Made by a program: the position numbers and the translations under genes
Shown: piece by piece, positions 16,701-24,864 of the stretch
Position numbering within the stretch: position 1 is the first letter of the stretch
How the letters are laid out: each line of letters opens with the position of its first letter
Assembly (NCBI GenBank): GCA_029202545.1
Contig: CP119311.1
Location: 6,448,001-6,512,000 of the forward strand
Direction of reading: 5' to 3'
DNA length: 64,000 bases
From: Candidatus Pseudobacter hemicellulosilyticus
GTDB lineage: Bacteria; Bacteroidota; Bacteroidia; Chitinophagales; Chitinophagaceae
Notes under the pieces: model-generated
Told to the model about the DNA's origin: nothing
The model's input: the letters and a program-made list of their open reading frames with translations, nothing else
Databases searched by the model: none

Positions 16701-19700
16701 TTAAAATTCAGCTTTGATACCTATTGCTATGGAACGGACAGCCGGCTGCCTGTAGACAGTCAGGTTATCAGGGTCCAGCCCCCATTTGTTGGCTTTCCAC
16801 AAGAGGCCTATATTATTGGCGAAACAGTATAGTTCCAGGCGACTGAAAGGCAGTTTACCCCGCAGGGATCTCGCCAGATCGTAGCCAGCAGTCAGGTCCT
16901 GCAGGCGGATATGATCTCCACGGTCCACAAAGGCAGCGGCCCCCTCAATAAAATCATCCCTTCTTGCTACAATGGTTGCTGTTACTGAAGGAATATCGGT
17001 AAAGGCCTCATCACCTGGTTTTTGCCATCTTTTGTAATAATCACCGTGAGTGCCCTTTCCACTCAGCAGGTTGGTATATTTTACTGTTTCCTTCCGCACA
17101 TAGTAACCCATCCGGTAGATGATGTTGGCAGAAAAAGAAAATCCTTTGAAAGAAAAACTATTGCGAAGAGAACCGTATATAGTTGGTCTTCCGGGTCCAT
17201 GGTATACCAGATCGGCGGGTTTGGTATTGGCATAGATGGCGGAATAGTCACTGCTGACCTCCTTACCATTATACCCCAGCGGATCACCGGTATTGGGGTC
17301 AAGGCCTGCCCAGGCAAAGCTATACATCCCATACAGCGGCTTTCCGATCACCGGTGTTGTACTTGACAGTGACAATAGCTCATAGGCAGCAACAGGCAGT
17401 ATCTGGTAGCCCGTCACTTTTTCCCGCACCACACTGAGCATGAACACGCTGTTCCATTGCAGTTCTCCTGTCAGGTTCAGGGTATTCAGGGTCAGGTCGA
17501 TACCTTTTGTTTTTGTGTCCGCCGTATTTCCTTTAAAGGAGGTGATGCCTGTCTGCGGGGGAAAAGGACTGTTACCGATCAGGTCTATCCCTTTTTTCTG
17601 ATACCATTCCAGCGTACCGCTGATACGGTTGCCGGCAGTGGCAAACTCCACCGCTATATTGGTGATCCCGATCTGCTCCCAGCGCAACTGCGGATTAGGC
17701 GGATTCAGGATATTGGAATAAGGATAGCCATAACTGTTGAGGCCTCCCGCCCTTGCTGTTGTGTATGCCGACAATGATTTATCTACGTTCCCTGCATAGC
17801 CATAGCTGGCCTTTAACTTTAATACCGGCAGCCAGTTTACCTGGTAAAAGTTCTCTCCGTGTACCTGCCAGGCAGCGCCTGCCGACCATAAAGGAACCGA
17901 TCGCTGATTGGTCTTCACCCCAAAAAGATTACTCTGATCAATCCGGCCGCTGGCATAGGCCACATACTTCCGCTTCCAGGTATACGATGCATTGGCATAA
18001 TAGGAACGGAACCGGTCCGTAAGGTCAGTTTCTCTGTCACCGCTGCTGATCAGGTTATAGGCGCTGGTCTGGTTCTGGTAGAGCCTGTAGTAGGTAGTAT
18101 AGTTGACCCTGCCGGTTGTGCCGTACCGTTCGTCGTACCCATAAAAACGGTTGCTGGTGGACAGGTCATGCTGGTCCCTGACCTCCCAGCCGGCAATACC
18201 GCTTATTTCATGGTTACTCCAGCTGTGCTGGAAAGTCAGCTGTGTGCGCAGGCTTTGGGTATTGTAACTGGCGTTGGTATTGTCCTGGATGCCACCCAAG
18301 GGTATAGCCCTGACCACATTGCCATTGGCATCAAAAGAAGAATACTGGTTGATCAGGCTCCTCACCGCATAGCTGTTAACGCTCTGGATATTCCGGGAAA
18401 TAATACTGCCTGCATTGTACTGGTACAGCAGCTCAGCATGAAGCCAGGGGAACAGTTTGTATCTGAGGTTGAAATTGATCCGGTAATCAGTGGAGCGCTT
18501 TGTATTATCGCCCAAATTCAGTTCGTCCAGCGGACGGTATTTCCAATCCAGCAGTTTGCCCTTGCCGGCGGTATCTACATAAGGCTGGCGGAAATATTTA
18601 TTGATGGGCAGGGCATTCCCCTGTTCATCGGCCAGGTCTGCATAGGGGTACAGGCGGGTGGAACTGATCACATCTATACCCGAGATGCCGGGGTCCATGA
18701 TCAACTGCTTCCCGGAGGTAAAGTAAATGCCGGCCCCCAGTTCCAGTTTCTGCCGGAAGAAAGAATAGTTGTTGGATGCATTCAGCGTGATCCGGTCGTA
18801 GGTATTGCCCACAGCGGAGGACAGGTTCCTGTCGTACCCACCGGAAAGAAAATATCTTTGTGTGGCCGTGCCACCGCTAAGACTAAGTGAATATTGCTGG
18901 TTAAGGCCATTTCTCAGGAAATAGCGCTCGAAATCGTCTCTCACATCATTTTGCTTCAATGCAGCTATTTGCCTGTCTGCCTCCGCAGGATCCATCAGGC
19001 CATCCCGCTTCCGGATAAGCAATTCCACTACCGGTGTCAGCTCAGGTCTTCTGACATTGGTTTCCGTTGAAGTATAAAATCCCTTCTCAAACAAGGACTG
19101 CTCCATGTCAATATAATCTGCAGCGCTGATCGTGGGCAGGTAGTAAAGATCCGGTTTGGTGGATAGGGTGATATTTGAATTGAAGGATAACCTTGGCCGC
19201 TGGTTATTAGCCCCTTTTTTAGTGGTGATCACAATCACGCCGTTGCCAGCCCTGGCGCCCCAGATAGAAGCGGCAGCCGCATCTTTCAGCACGGAAATGG
19301 ATTGTATGTCGTTGGGATTTATATTGGCCAGGTCGCCTTCATAGGGGAAATTATCTATGATGATCAGCGGATCGGTACGGGTAGCAATAACGCTTTGTCC
19401 ACGGACAAATATACCTGTCTGGTTGCGGGAACTGGAAGAAGTGGCCAGGTCATCGAATATAAGTCCTGGTACAATATTCGCCAGCCGGTTCAGCGCGTTG
19501 GTACTCACGGAACGGTTCAGCAGTTCATTGTCCACCTGCACATAAGAGCCGGTCATTTTTTCCTTTGAAATGTTCTGGTATCCCGTAGAGACCACGGTCA
19601 CTACGTCAATACTGGCCACATGTAAGGCCATTACTATGCTGATGCCGTTCTGCAGGCCGGCTGCAGTAACCCGTATTTCGGCAGCTTCATAGCCCACGTA

Positions 19701-20261
19701 GCTCACCAGCAGCAGATCCCCTTCCTCAGCAGGGAGCAGGAATGCTCCCTGGTCGTTTGTGATGGTGGAGACAGGCTTGCCTTTTACCCGGACGGAGGCG
19801 CCCAACAGGGCTTTGCCGGCGCTGTCCCGCACCAGCCCTTTTACCTGGTTGTAGAGTACCAGCTTATTGTAATCCGGATCAGGCAGGCTTTCCGGCTGCG
19901 GCGTCCTGCGGCGGCTGAGCACAATGGTCTGCTTTTCGATGGCATACACAATGGGCTGATCTTTCAATACCTGCCGGAGAAAAGCCTCCAGCGGCATCTT
20001 TTTCGCCTGTACGGATACCGGCCTGGCTGTGCTGAGCAGGTCCGGGTTGTACACAATGGAATAACCAGTCTGCTGGCGGATAGCAGCCAGTACGGTCTTG
20101 AATTGAACATCCTTGCCAGAAAAGCTGACAGTCTGGGAAAGTCCTTTGGCGGACACCTGCATGCAGGCCGCCAACACAATAAAAAAGCACAGTTTCATAA
20201 TACGCACGGTTTTGGTTGACAACCACGCATGCCGTGGTTTGTCAGGCAGTTCAATTTGCAT
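16701..20261 (-). CDS. SusC/RagA TonB-dependent receptor with STN domain, 1186 aa
   Basis: Outer-membrane importer and signal transducer. The leader is long (MQIELPDKPRHAWLSTKTVR before IMKLCFFIVLAACMQVSA), a feature shared with the STN-SusC at 45359. The STN domain lies at ~48-115 (TVLAAIRQQTGYSIVYNPDL), CNA-B at ~138-215 (GKALLGASVRVKGKPVST), and the plug at ~230-350 with SVLKDAAAASIWGARAGNGV, the SusC signature. The barrel ends in AIGIKAEF. It belongs to a sigma-FecR-SusC-SusD-TlpA operon; the FecR stop lies 279 bp upstream across a hairpin-rich leader. Ligand unknown. Confidence 0.93.
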   Translation of the reverse strand: MQIELPDKPRHAWLSTKTVRIMKLCFFIVLAACMQVSAKGLSQTVSFSGKDVQFKTVLAAIRQQTGYSIVYNPDLLSTARPVSVQAKKMPLEAFLRQVLKDQPIVYAIEKQTIVLSRRRTPQPESLPDPDYNKLVLYNQVKGLVRDSAGKALLGASVRVKGKPVSTITNDQGAFLLPAEEGDLLLVSYVGYEAAEIRVTAAGLQNGISIVMALHVASIDVVTVVSTGYQNISKEKMTGSYVQVDNELLNRSVSTNALNRLANIVPGLIFDDLATSSSSRNQTGIFVRGQSVIATRTDPLIIIDNFPYEGDLANINPNDIQSISVLKDAAAASIWGARAGNGVIVITTKKGANNQRPRLSFNSNITLSTKPDLYYLPTISAADYIDMEQSLFEKGFYTSTETNVRRPELTPVVELLIRKRDGLMDPAEADRQIAALKQNDVRDDFERYFLRNGLNQQYSLSLSGGTATQRYFLSGGYDRNLSSAVGNTYDRITLNASNNYSFFRQKLELGAGIYFTSGKQLIMDPGISGIDVISSTRLYPYADLADEQGNALPINKYFRQPYVDTAGKGKLLDWKYRPLDELNLGDNTKRSTDYRINFNLRYKLFPWLHAELLYQYNAGSIISRNIQSVNSYAVRSLINQYSSFDANGNVVRAIPLGGIQDNTNASYNTQSLRTQLTFQHSWSNHEISGIAGWEVRDQHDLSTSNRFYGYDERYGTTGRVNYTTYYRLYQNQTSAYNLISSGDRETDLTDRFRSYYANASYTWKRKYVAYASGRIDQSNLFGVKTNQRSVPLWSAGAAWQVHGENFYQVNWLPVLKLKASYGYAGNVDKSLSAYTTARAGGLNSYGYPYSNILNPPNPQLRWEQIGITNIAVEFATAGNRISGTLEWYQKKGIDLIGNSPFPPQTGITSFKGNTADTKTKGIDLTLNTLNLTGELQWNSVFMLSVVREKVTGYQILPVAAYELLSLSSTTPVIGKPLYGMYSFAWAGLDPNTGDPLGYNGKEVSSDYSAIYANTKPADLVYHGPGRPTIYGSLRNSFSFKGFSFSANIIYRMGYYVRKETVKYTNLLSGKGTHGDYYKRWQKPGDEAFTDIPSVTATIVARRDDFIEGAAAFVDRGDHIRLQDLTAGYDLARSLRGKLPFSRLELYCFANNIGLLWKANKWGLDPDNLTVYRQPAVRSIAIGIKAEF

Positions 20262-20275
20262 AACTTTGATTTAAC

Positions 20276-20297
20276 CCGCCTGCCTTTGGTAGGCGGC
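20276..20297 (-). other. REP-like hairpin in the SusC 5' leader
   Basis: CCGCCTGCC-TTT-GGTAGGCGG (one G-T pair) forms a 9-bp stem 15 bp upstream of the SusC start. A closely related CCCGCCTGC hairpin lies in the leader of the other STN-SusC (49069-49095). Structured leader or dispersed palindrome; cannot be decided here. Confidence 0.4.
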
Positions 20298-20376
20298 GGT
20301 TTGGGTTTGACAATTTTCTTCCCGGCCGGTAAACCGGCAAAGCAGTGAATGGAAATTGGGTTTACCCGAACCGATC

Positions 20377-20420
20377 AAACCGGGGCAGGACGGCAAATCT
20401 GGCGCCCGGTTTTTTCATTT
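20377..20420 (+). terminator. Antisense-oriented hairpin plus T-run upstream of STN-SusC
   Basis: AAACCGGG (20377-20384) pairs with CCCGGTTT (20405-20412), with extra GC pairs inside, followed by TTTCATTT. It reads as an intrinsic terminator on the plus strand, against the direction of sigma-FecR-SusC. Same position class as 11977 and 49149. Weaker than those because the T-run is partly used in the stem. The remainder of the 20262-20540 gap holds small GC-rich hairpins (20325-20338) and no gene. Confidence 0.45.
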
Positions 20421-20540
20421 ACAGGTTCCCAATATTTTTACATAGCAAAGTTCATCCTTTGCTGCAGACAAGCTGTTAAGAGGTTTAATGATTAACGATA
20501 CCGGTGTATACCGGTACTACAGAAAGCGACTGCAATAGAT

Positions 20541-21725
20541 TCAGGGAGCGGTAACAATCAGTTTTTTCCCTTCAATCCTGAATTGTATATCCAGCCTTCC
20601 CAGTATGCGCAATAGTTCTGACAAGTTGAGGTCACGTTGTATTTCACCGGCAAAGGAAATAGCAGGTATGCCATCTTCATAGATCACGTCCACATCATAC
20701 CAGCGCTCTATCTGGCGCATGATGGGGGCCAGCCCGGTACCTTCACCGAAAATAAATTTACCGTTTTTCCAGGCCATTACCTGGTCTATATCCGGATCAT
20801 TGGTTACCAGTAATTGCTTTCCTGCCTGTGCCTGCTGCCCGGGCCTGAGCAATACGGACCTGCCCGCAGCAGCAGGGTCGGACAGTTTCACCAGCCCATC
20901 CAGCAAAGTGGTGCTGATGCTGGCTTCGTTGGAATAGGAGTTGATATTAAAGCGGGTTCCCAGCACTTCCACCTTAAGGCCGTTGACAATTACCAGGAAA
21001 GGTTTTTCTTTATTGGCAGCCACTTCAAAATAGGCTTCACCTGTAATGCTGACCTGGCGGACAGAGCTGTCAAAACGCACAGGATACCGGATACCCGAAG
21101 CAGCATTCAGCCATACACGGGTACCATCAGGCAGGGTAAGTGCATACTGCCCGCCCCTGGGTGTCTGCAAAGTATGATACGCCATTTTACCTGGAGCACC
21201 TGCATAGCGCAGCATCCCGGAATTATTGGTAACAAGCATGCCCTGTTCCTGTAAAACGTTCCCCACCAATGAATCCAGCAGGATCCGCCGCCCGTCAGCC
21301 AATACCAGTACGGCCTTTTCTGAGCCGGGCTGGATATCAGACGCAACAATGCCCTGTTCACTGCCACCGGTGGCCTTTCCCGTCTCCTGCCGCCCAAGTA
21401 ATAGCCAGCCTGCCGCCAATACGGTCAGCAGCAATACAGCGGCGGCTGCGTTTCGCCACCAGTATCGCCGGGATGACAGGCGGCGTACGGGGGCTGCTGT
21501 TTCCAGCTGACGGTAACTGTCCGCCAGCATCTTTAATTGCTGATCCCCAAGCAGGGGTACCGATTCATCCGATGCCGCCTCCTCAATCAGCCGCTGCAAC
21601 CATTCCCTGGCCGGCAGTTCCAGGGAGCTATCCGACAGAAAACCGTGGAATTGCGCCCGCTCGGCTTCAGTGGCATCACCACGCATGATCCGGTCATATA
21701 CATATTGTAGTTGCTGCTGGTCCAT
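20541..21725 (-). CDS. FecR-family anti-sigma factor, 394 aa
   Basis: Inner-membrane anti-sigma. The cytoplasmic N-terminal part (VYDRIMRGDATEAERAQFHGFL) precedes a membrane span at ~88-110 (NAAAAVLLLTVLAAGWLLL). The FecR domain follows at ~180-280 (LTLPDGTRVWLNAASGIRYP, GEAYFEVAANKEKPFLVIVNG, VEVLGTRFNINSY), with a C-terminal DUF4974/STN-like region (LAPIMRQIERWYDVDVIY). It lies 72 bp after the sigma gene and upstream of the STN-SusC, giving the complete signalling triad. Confidence 0.95.
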   Translation of the reverse strand: MDQQQLQYVYDRIMRGDATEAERAQFHGFLSDSSLELPAREWLQRLIEEAASDESVPLLGDQQLKMLADSYRQLETAAPVRRLSSRRYWWRNAAAAVLLLTVLAAGWLLLGRQETGKATGGSEQGIVASDIQPGSEKAVLVLADGRRILLDSLVGNVLQEQGMLVTNNSGMLRYAGAPGKMAYHTLQTPRGGQYALTLPDGTRVWLNAASGIRYPVRFDSSVRQVSITGEAYFEVAANKEKPFLVIVNGLKVEVLGTRFNINSYSNEASISTTLLDGLVKLSDPAAAGRSVLLRPGQQAQAGKQLLVTNDPDIDQVMAWKNGKFIFGEGTGLAPIMRQIERWYDVDVIYEDGIPAISFAGEIQRDLNLSELLRILGRLDIQFRIEGKKLIVTAP

Positions 21726-21797
21726 GTACTGGTTTTGCAGGAGTTGGTCATCTCCGTATTATAGAGACGTAAAGAAGGAAAAATTTGGGGGAAAAGC

Positions 21798-22406
21798 CTA
21801 TAAATATTTTTCGAAAATAAGAGAGAATATGACCAGGATAGAGGTATTGTCCAATTTATCCAGGCAGAAGGCACGGATGGAGCGGATAGCATATTCCAGG
21901 TTGGTCTTGATGGTTTCAGGAGATACAGCCAGTTCCCTGGCAGCTTCTTCCCGGCTGTATCCCTCTTTTTTGATCAGCTCAAAAACACGACGTTGGCGGT
22001 CCGGCAGCCGGCTGACCGCCTGTTGCAGCAGCTCCTGGAAATGGTTCTCTTCCCCGGTTTGGCCTTCTTCTTCGGCCGCAGGCAGGTTAAGCATGACCTG
22101 CCAGCTGTCCGGTCGTTCAATGATGAGTTTCCTTTTGCGGAGATGATCGTACAATTGATTTTCCGTCACTTTTTTCAGCCAGGCGCTGAAATGGCTGATC
22201 TCCGCCAGCGTAGTTCTGCGGAGCCAGACCTTCAAAAAAACTTCCTGCACAATATCCTCAGCCAGCCATTCATCAGCCAGCAGCCTGTAGGCGGCACGGT
22301 ATACAATAGCATGGAATTGTTGCAGCAGCTGTTCAAAAGCCTGCGGCTCACCGGCTGCTACCTGCCTCAAAAGGGCTTCTTCCGAATATGGGTTGTCTGC
22401 TGCCAA
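21798..22406 (-). CDS. ECF sigma factor with TTG start, 202 aa
   Basis: FecI-like ECF sigma. Region 2 contains LADEWLAEDIVQEVFLKVWLRR and region 4 SRLPDRQRRVFELIKKEGYSREEAAREL then SPETIKTNLEYAIRSIR. The reading frame upstream is closed by a stop at 22437-22439 and contains no ATG or GTG; the first possible start is TTG at 22404-22406, giving MAADNPYSEEALLRQVAAGE, which aligns with usual sigma N-termini. Two other ECF genes here (51173 and 55808) also start at TTG. It heads the operon to 13769. The MFS gene ends 64 bp upstream on the same strand with no visible terminator, so read-through from the sugar operon is possible. Confidence 0.92.
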   Translation of the reverse strand: MAADNPYSEEALLRQVAAGEPQAFEQLLQQFHAIVYRAAYRLLADEWLAEDIVQEVFLKVWLRRTTLAEISHFSAWLKKVTENQLYDHLRKRKLIIERPDSWQVMLNLPAAEEEGQTGEENHFQELLQQAVSRLPDRQRRVFELIKKEGYSREEAARELAVSPETIKTNLEYAIRSIRAFCLDKLDNTSILVIFSLIFEKYL

Positions 22407-22470
22407 GGATTGTAAGATTGGTCTCCGGCACGCAAACTATCAAAAAAATTACTATTAAGGGATCACGTTA

Positions 22471-23799
22471 TCAATGCGGCGCTATCACGCCTTCCAGTTC
22501 TTCCAGGGTTTTGCCCTTGGTCTCTTTTACACAGCGCCAGATGAAGAGCAGTCCCAGAAAGCAGATAGCTGAATAAATATAAAAAGTACTGTCTTTCAGT
22601 CGCTCAAATAAAATAGGAAAACTGAATACCAGCACAAAGTAGGCGGCCCATAAGCAAAGGATGGCCACTGAACTGGCGGCGCTCCTGATCTTGTTGGGGA
22701 AGATCTCGGAAATCAACACCCAGGTAACCGGGGCCAGGGACATGGCATATACGCCAATGGCGGAAAGCAGGAACCAGGATACCTGCTGCGATCCCGCTCC
22801 CAGCAGCTGCACTACTACCAGGTAGAGGACGGCCAATCCACCGGCGCCGATCAGCATCAGCGGCTTGCGGCCCAGTTTATCTACCAGCAGCATGGCCAGG
22901 ATAGTGAATACCAGGTTCACCGCGCCAATGAATACTGTTTGCAGCAGCTGACCATCGGCCGATACGCCAATGCTTTCAAAGATCCGCGGTGTGTAATTGA
23001 ACACCACGTTGATCCCACATAACTGCTGGAATACGGCCAGGCCAATGCCCACCAGGACAGCCGGCAGGACAGCCTTTTTAAACACCGCCCGGTAGCTGAT
23101 CGTAGTGACGCCAGCCAGGGAGCGGCTGATACTGCTCACCGATTCTTCAGCAAATGCATCTCCGCCGATCTTTGTCAATATCTTTTCCGCCTCTGCCCTC
23201 CTGTTCATCTTCAGCAGCCAGCGCGGGCTTTCCGGCAGCCACCAGGCACCCACCAGGAAAAAGAAGGAAGGCACCGCGCCTAACCCAAACATCCAGCGCC
23301 AGGCATCTTCCCCACTGTTACGCAGGTTATAGTTCACCAGGTTGGTGACCAGGATACCAAGTACTACTGTCAGCTGATTAATGGCCACCATACGTCCACG
23401 GGTATGCGCAGGTGATATCTCCGCAATATACAGGGGCGATAACATAGAAGCCATGCCCACACCTACCCCTGCCACAAAACGGAAAGCAATAAAAAAATCC
23501 CTGCCGGGCGAGAAAGCCATGGCCAGGGAAGAAATACCGAAGATGCAGGCGGCCAGCAGCAATCCCATGCGTCGACCATATTTTTCCGATACCGATCCTG
23601 CCAGCACACAACCCAGGATAGCGCCCAGGGCCAGACTGCCTGTAGCAAAGCCTTCCCAGTAAGCATCCAGTCCAAATTGTTTTTGCAGGAAAGGCAGCGC
23701 GCCCGAGATAACGGCAAAATCAAAACCAAATAGATAGCCGCCGAGGGCCGAGATAAAAGAGATACCAAGTATATAGGAACTATTGAAGGAGGTCTTCAT
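22471..23799 (-). CDS. MFS sugar porter (xylose/galactose:H+ symporter-like), 442 aa
   Basis: Inner-membrane 12-helix transporter of the sugar porter family. Visible hallmarks: YLFGFDFAVISGALPFL in TM1, EKYGRRMG in the first loop, PESPRWLLKMNRRAEA after TM6, DKLGRKPL in the second half, and VKETKGKTLEEL at the C-terminus (PETKGxxLEE). I chose the ATG at 23799 over an in-frame GTG 18 bp upstream because the first helix follows directly and it gives a 24-bp gap to the upstream stop. Last gene of the catabolic cluster, after aldose epimerase, DUF5107-TPR and glycosidase genes; likely imports the released monosaccharide or a small glycoside. Confidence 0.93.
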   Translation of the reverse strand: MKTSFNSSYILGISFISALGGYLFGFDFAVISGALPFLQKQFGLDAYWEGFATGSLALGAILGCVLAGSVSEKYGRRMGLLLAACIFGISSLAMAFSPGRDFFIAFRFVAGVGVGMASMLSPLYIAEISPAHTRGRMVAINQLTVVLGILVTNLVNYNLRNSGEDAWRWMFGLGAVPSFFFLVGAWWLPESPRWLLKMNRRAEAEKILTKIGGDAFAEESVSSISRSLAGVTTISYRAVFKKAVLPAVLVGIGLAVFQQLCGINVVFNYTPRIFESIGVSADGQLLQTVFIGAVNLVFTILAMLLVDKLGRKPLMLIGAGGLAVLYLVVVQLLGAGSQQVSWFLLSAIGVYAMSLAPVTWVLISEIFPNKIRSAASSVAILCLWAAYFVLVFSFPILFERLKDSTFYIYSAICFLGLLFIWRCVKETKGKTLEELEGVIAPH

Positions 23800-23823
23800 A
23801 TAAACAAGCTTAAGCACTTAAAA

Positions 23824-24864
23824 TTAATGGGTGTCCGGGCATACGCCAAATTCAAAGTCCGTGACGGAACGGAATGTTTCTCCCGGTCTCAGTATAGTAC
23901 CCGGAAATGCAGGCTGGTTCACACTATCCGGCCAGGCCTGTGTTTCCAGCGCCAGCGCGGCATGTTTGCCATACAATACGCCCTGCTCGCCCGTAACTGT
24001 ACCATCCCACCAGTTGGCGGTATAGAGCTGGATACCGGGCCTGTCAGTATATACTTTCAGGGTCCGGCCGGAGCCTGGCTCCAGCAGTTCCGCCGCCAGT
24101 TGCAGCTCACCGGCATTCTCCAGTACATAGTTATGGTCATAGCCCCTGTCTTCCACCAGCGCATCAATATGATCACCTACCGGGTGCAGGCTGGAAAAAT
24201 CAAGCGGCGTACCCTGTACCGGCAACAGTTTTCCGGTGGGCAGGTTGGAAGGTCCTTTCTCCGTGTACCTGTTCGCATGGATGCGCAGTAAGTGCCGATG
24301 GATAGTTGGCTCCGCAAATCCGGATAAATTAAAATAACTGTGGTTGGTGAGATTGAGCGGCGTGGCTTTATCCGTACTGGCTTCATAAGTAATGCGCAGC
24401 CGGTTATTGGACAGTTCATAGCTCACGCGAAGCTGCAGGTTGCCCGGATACCCGCCTTCACCATCAGGGCTGAGGTATTCAAATACCACCAGTGATCGGT
24501 CGGCGGTTTCCACCTGCTCTTTCACTGCCCATATTTTTGTATGCAATCCTTCCTCACCCCCATGCAGGTGATGCGGCGCATTGTTGATGGGCAGCTGGTA
24601 GGTTTTGCCTTCCAGCACAAAACGGCCTTCGCCAATGCGGTTGGCATACCTGCCCACCACGCAGCCCAGGTAATAATCATCGGCTTCATAGGCGGCGGGG
24701 TCCGGAAGGCCGGCAATAATATTTTGGGACGAACCAAATTTATCAGGGCACCGGATCGATAACAGGGTACAGCCCCTGGCCGCGATAGTTACCGTTATCC
24801 CCGCCTGTTGCAGGGTAACGGTAGGAATGGCGGTAGCCAGGAGGGATTTAGTGAGTGTGGGCAT
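23824..24864 (-). CDS. galM: Aldose 1-epimerase (galactose mutarotase), cytoplasmic, 346 aa
   Basis: Interconverts alpha and beta anomers of aldoses before catabolism. Visible family motifs: VGRYANRIGEGRF, NNAPHHLHGGEEGLHTKIW (substrate-binding His), LTNHSYFNLSGF (catalytic His region), YDHNYVL and a late GKHAALALETQAWPDSVNQP with the catalytic Glu. No signal peptide. Two ATGs fit, at 24864 and 24879; both overlap the 3' end of the DUF5107-TPR gene, so translation is probably coupled. 346 aa is the normal family length. Neighbours (glycosidase, sugar porter) support a role in galactose or a related sugar. A second, lipoprotein-type homologue lies at 51368. Confidence 0.93.
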   Translation of the reverse strand: MPTLTKSLLATAIPTVTLQQAGITVTIAARGCTLLSIRCPDKFGSSQNIIAGLPDPAAYEADDYYLGCVVGRYANRIGEGRFVLEGKTYQLPINNAPHHLHGGEEGLHTKIWAVKEQVETADRSLVVFEYLSPDGEGGYPGNLQLRVSYELSNNRLRITYEASTDKATPLNLTNHSYFNLSGFAEPTIHRHLLRIHANRYTEKGPSNLPTGKLLPVQGTPLDFSSLHPVGDHIDALVEDRGYDHNYVLENAGELQLAAELLEPGSGRTLKVYTDRPGIQLYTANWWDGTVTGEQGVLYGKHAALALETQAWPDSVNQPAFPGTILRPGETFRSVTDFEFGVCPDTH

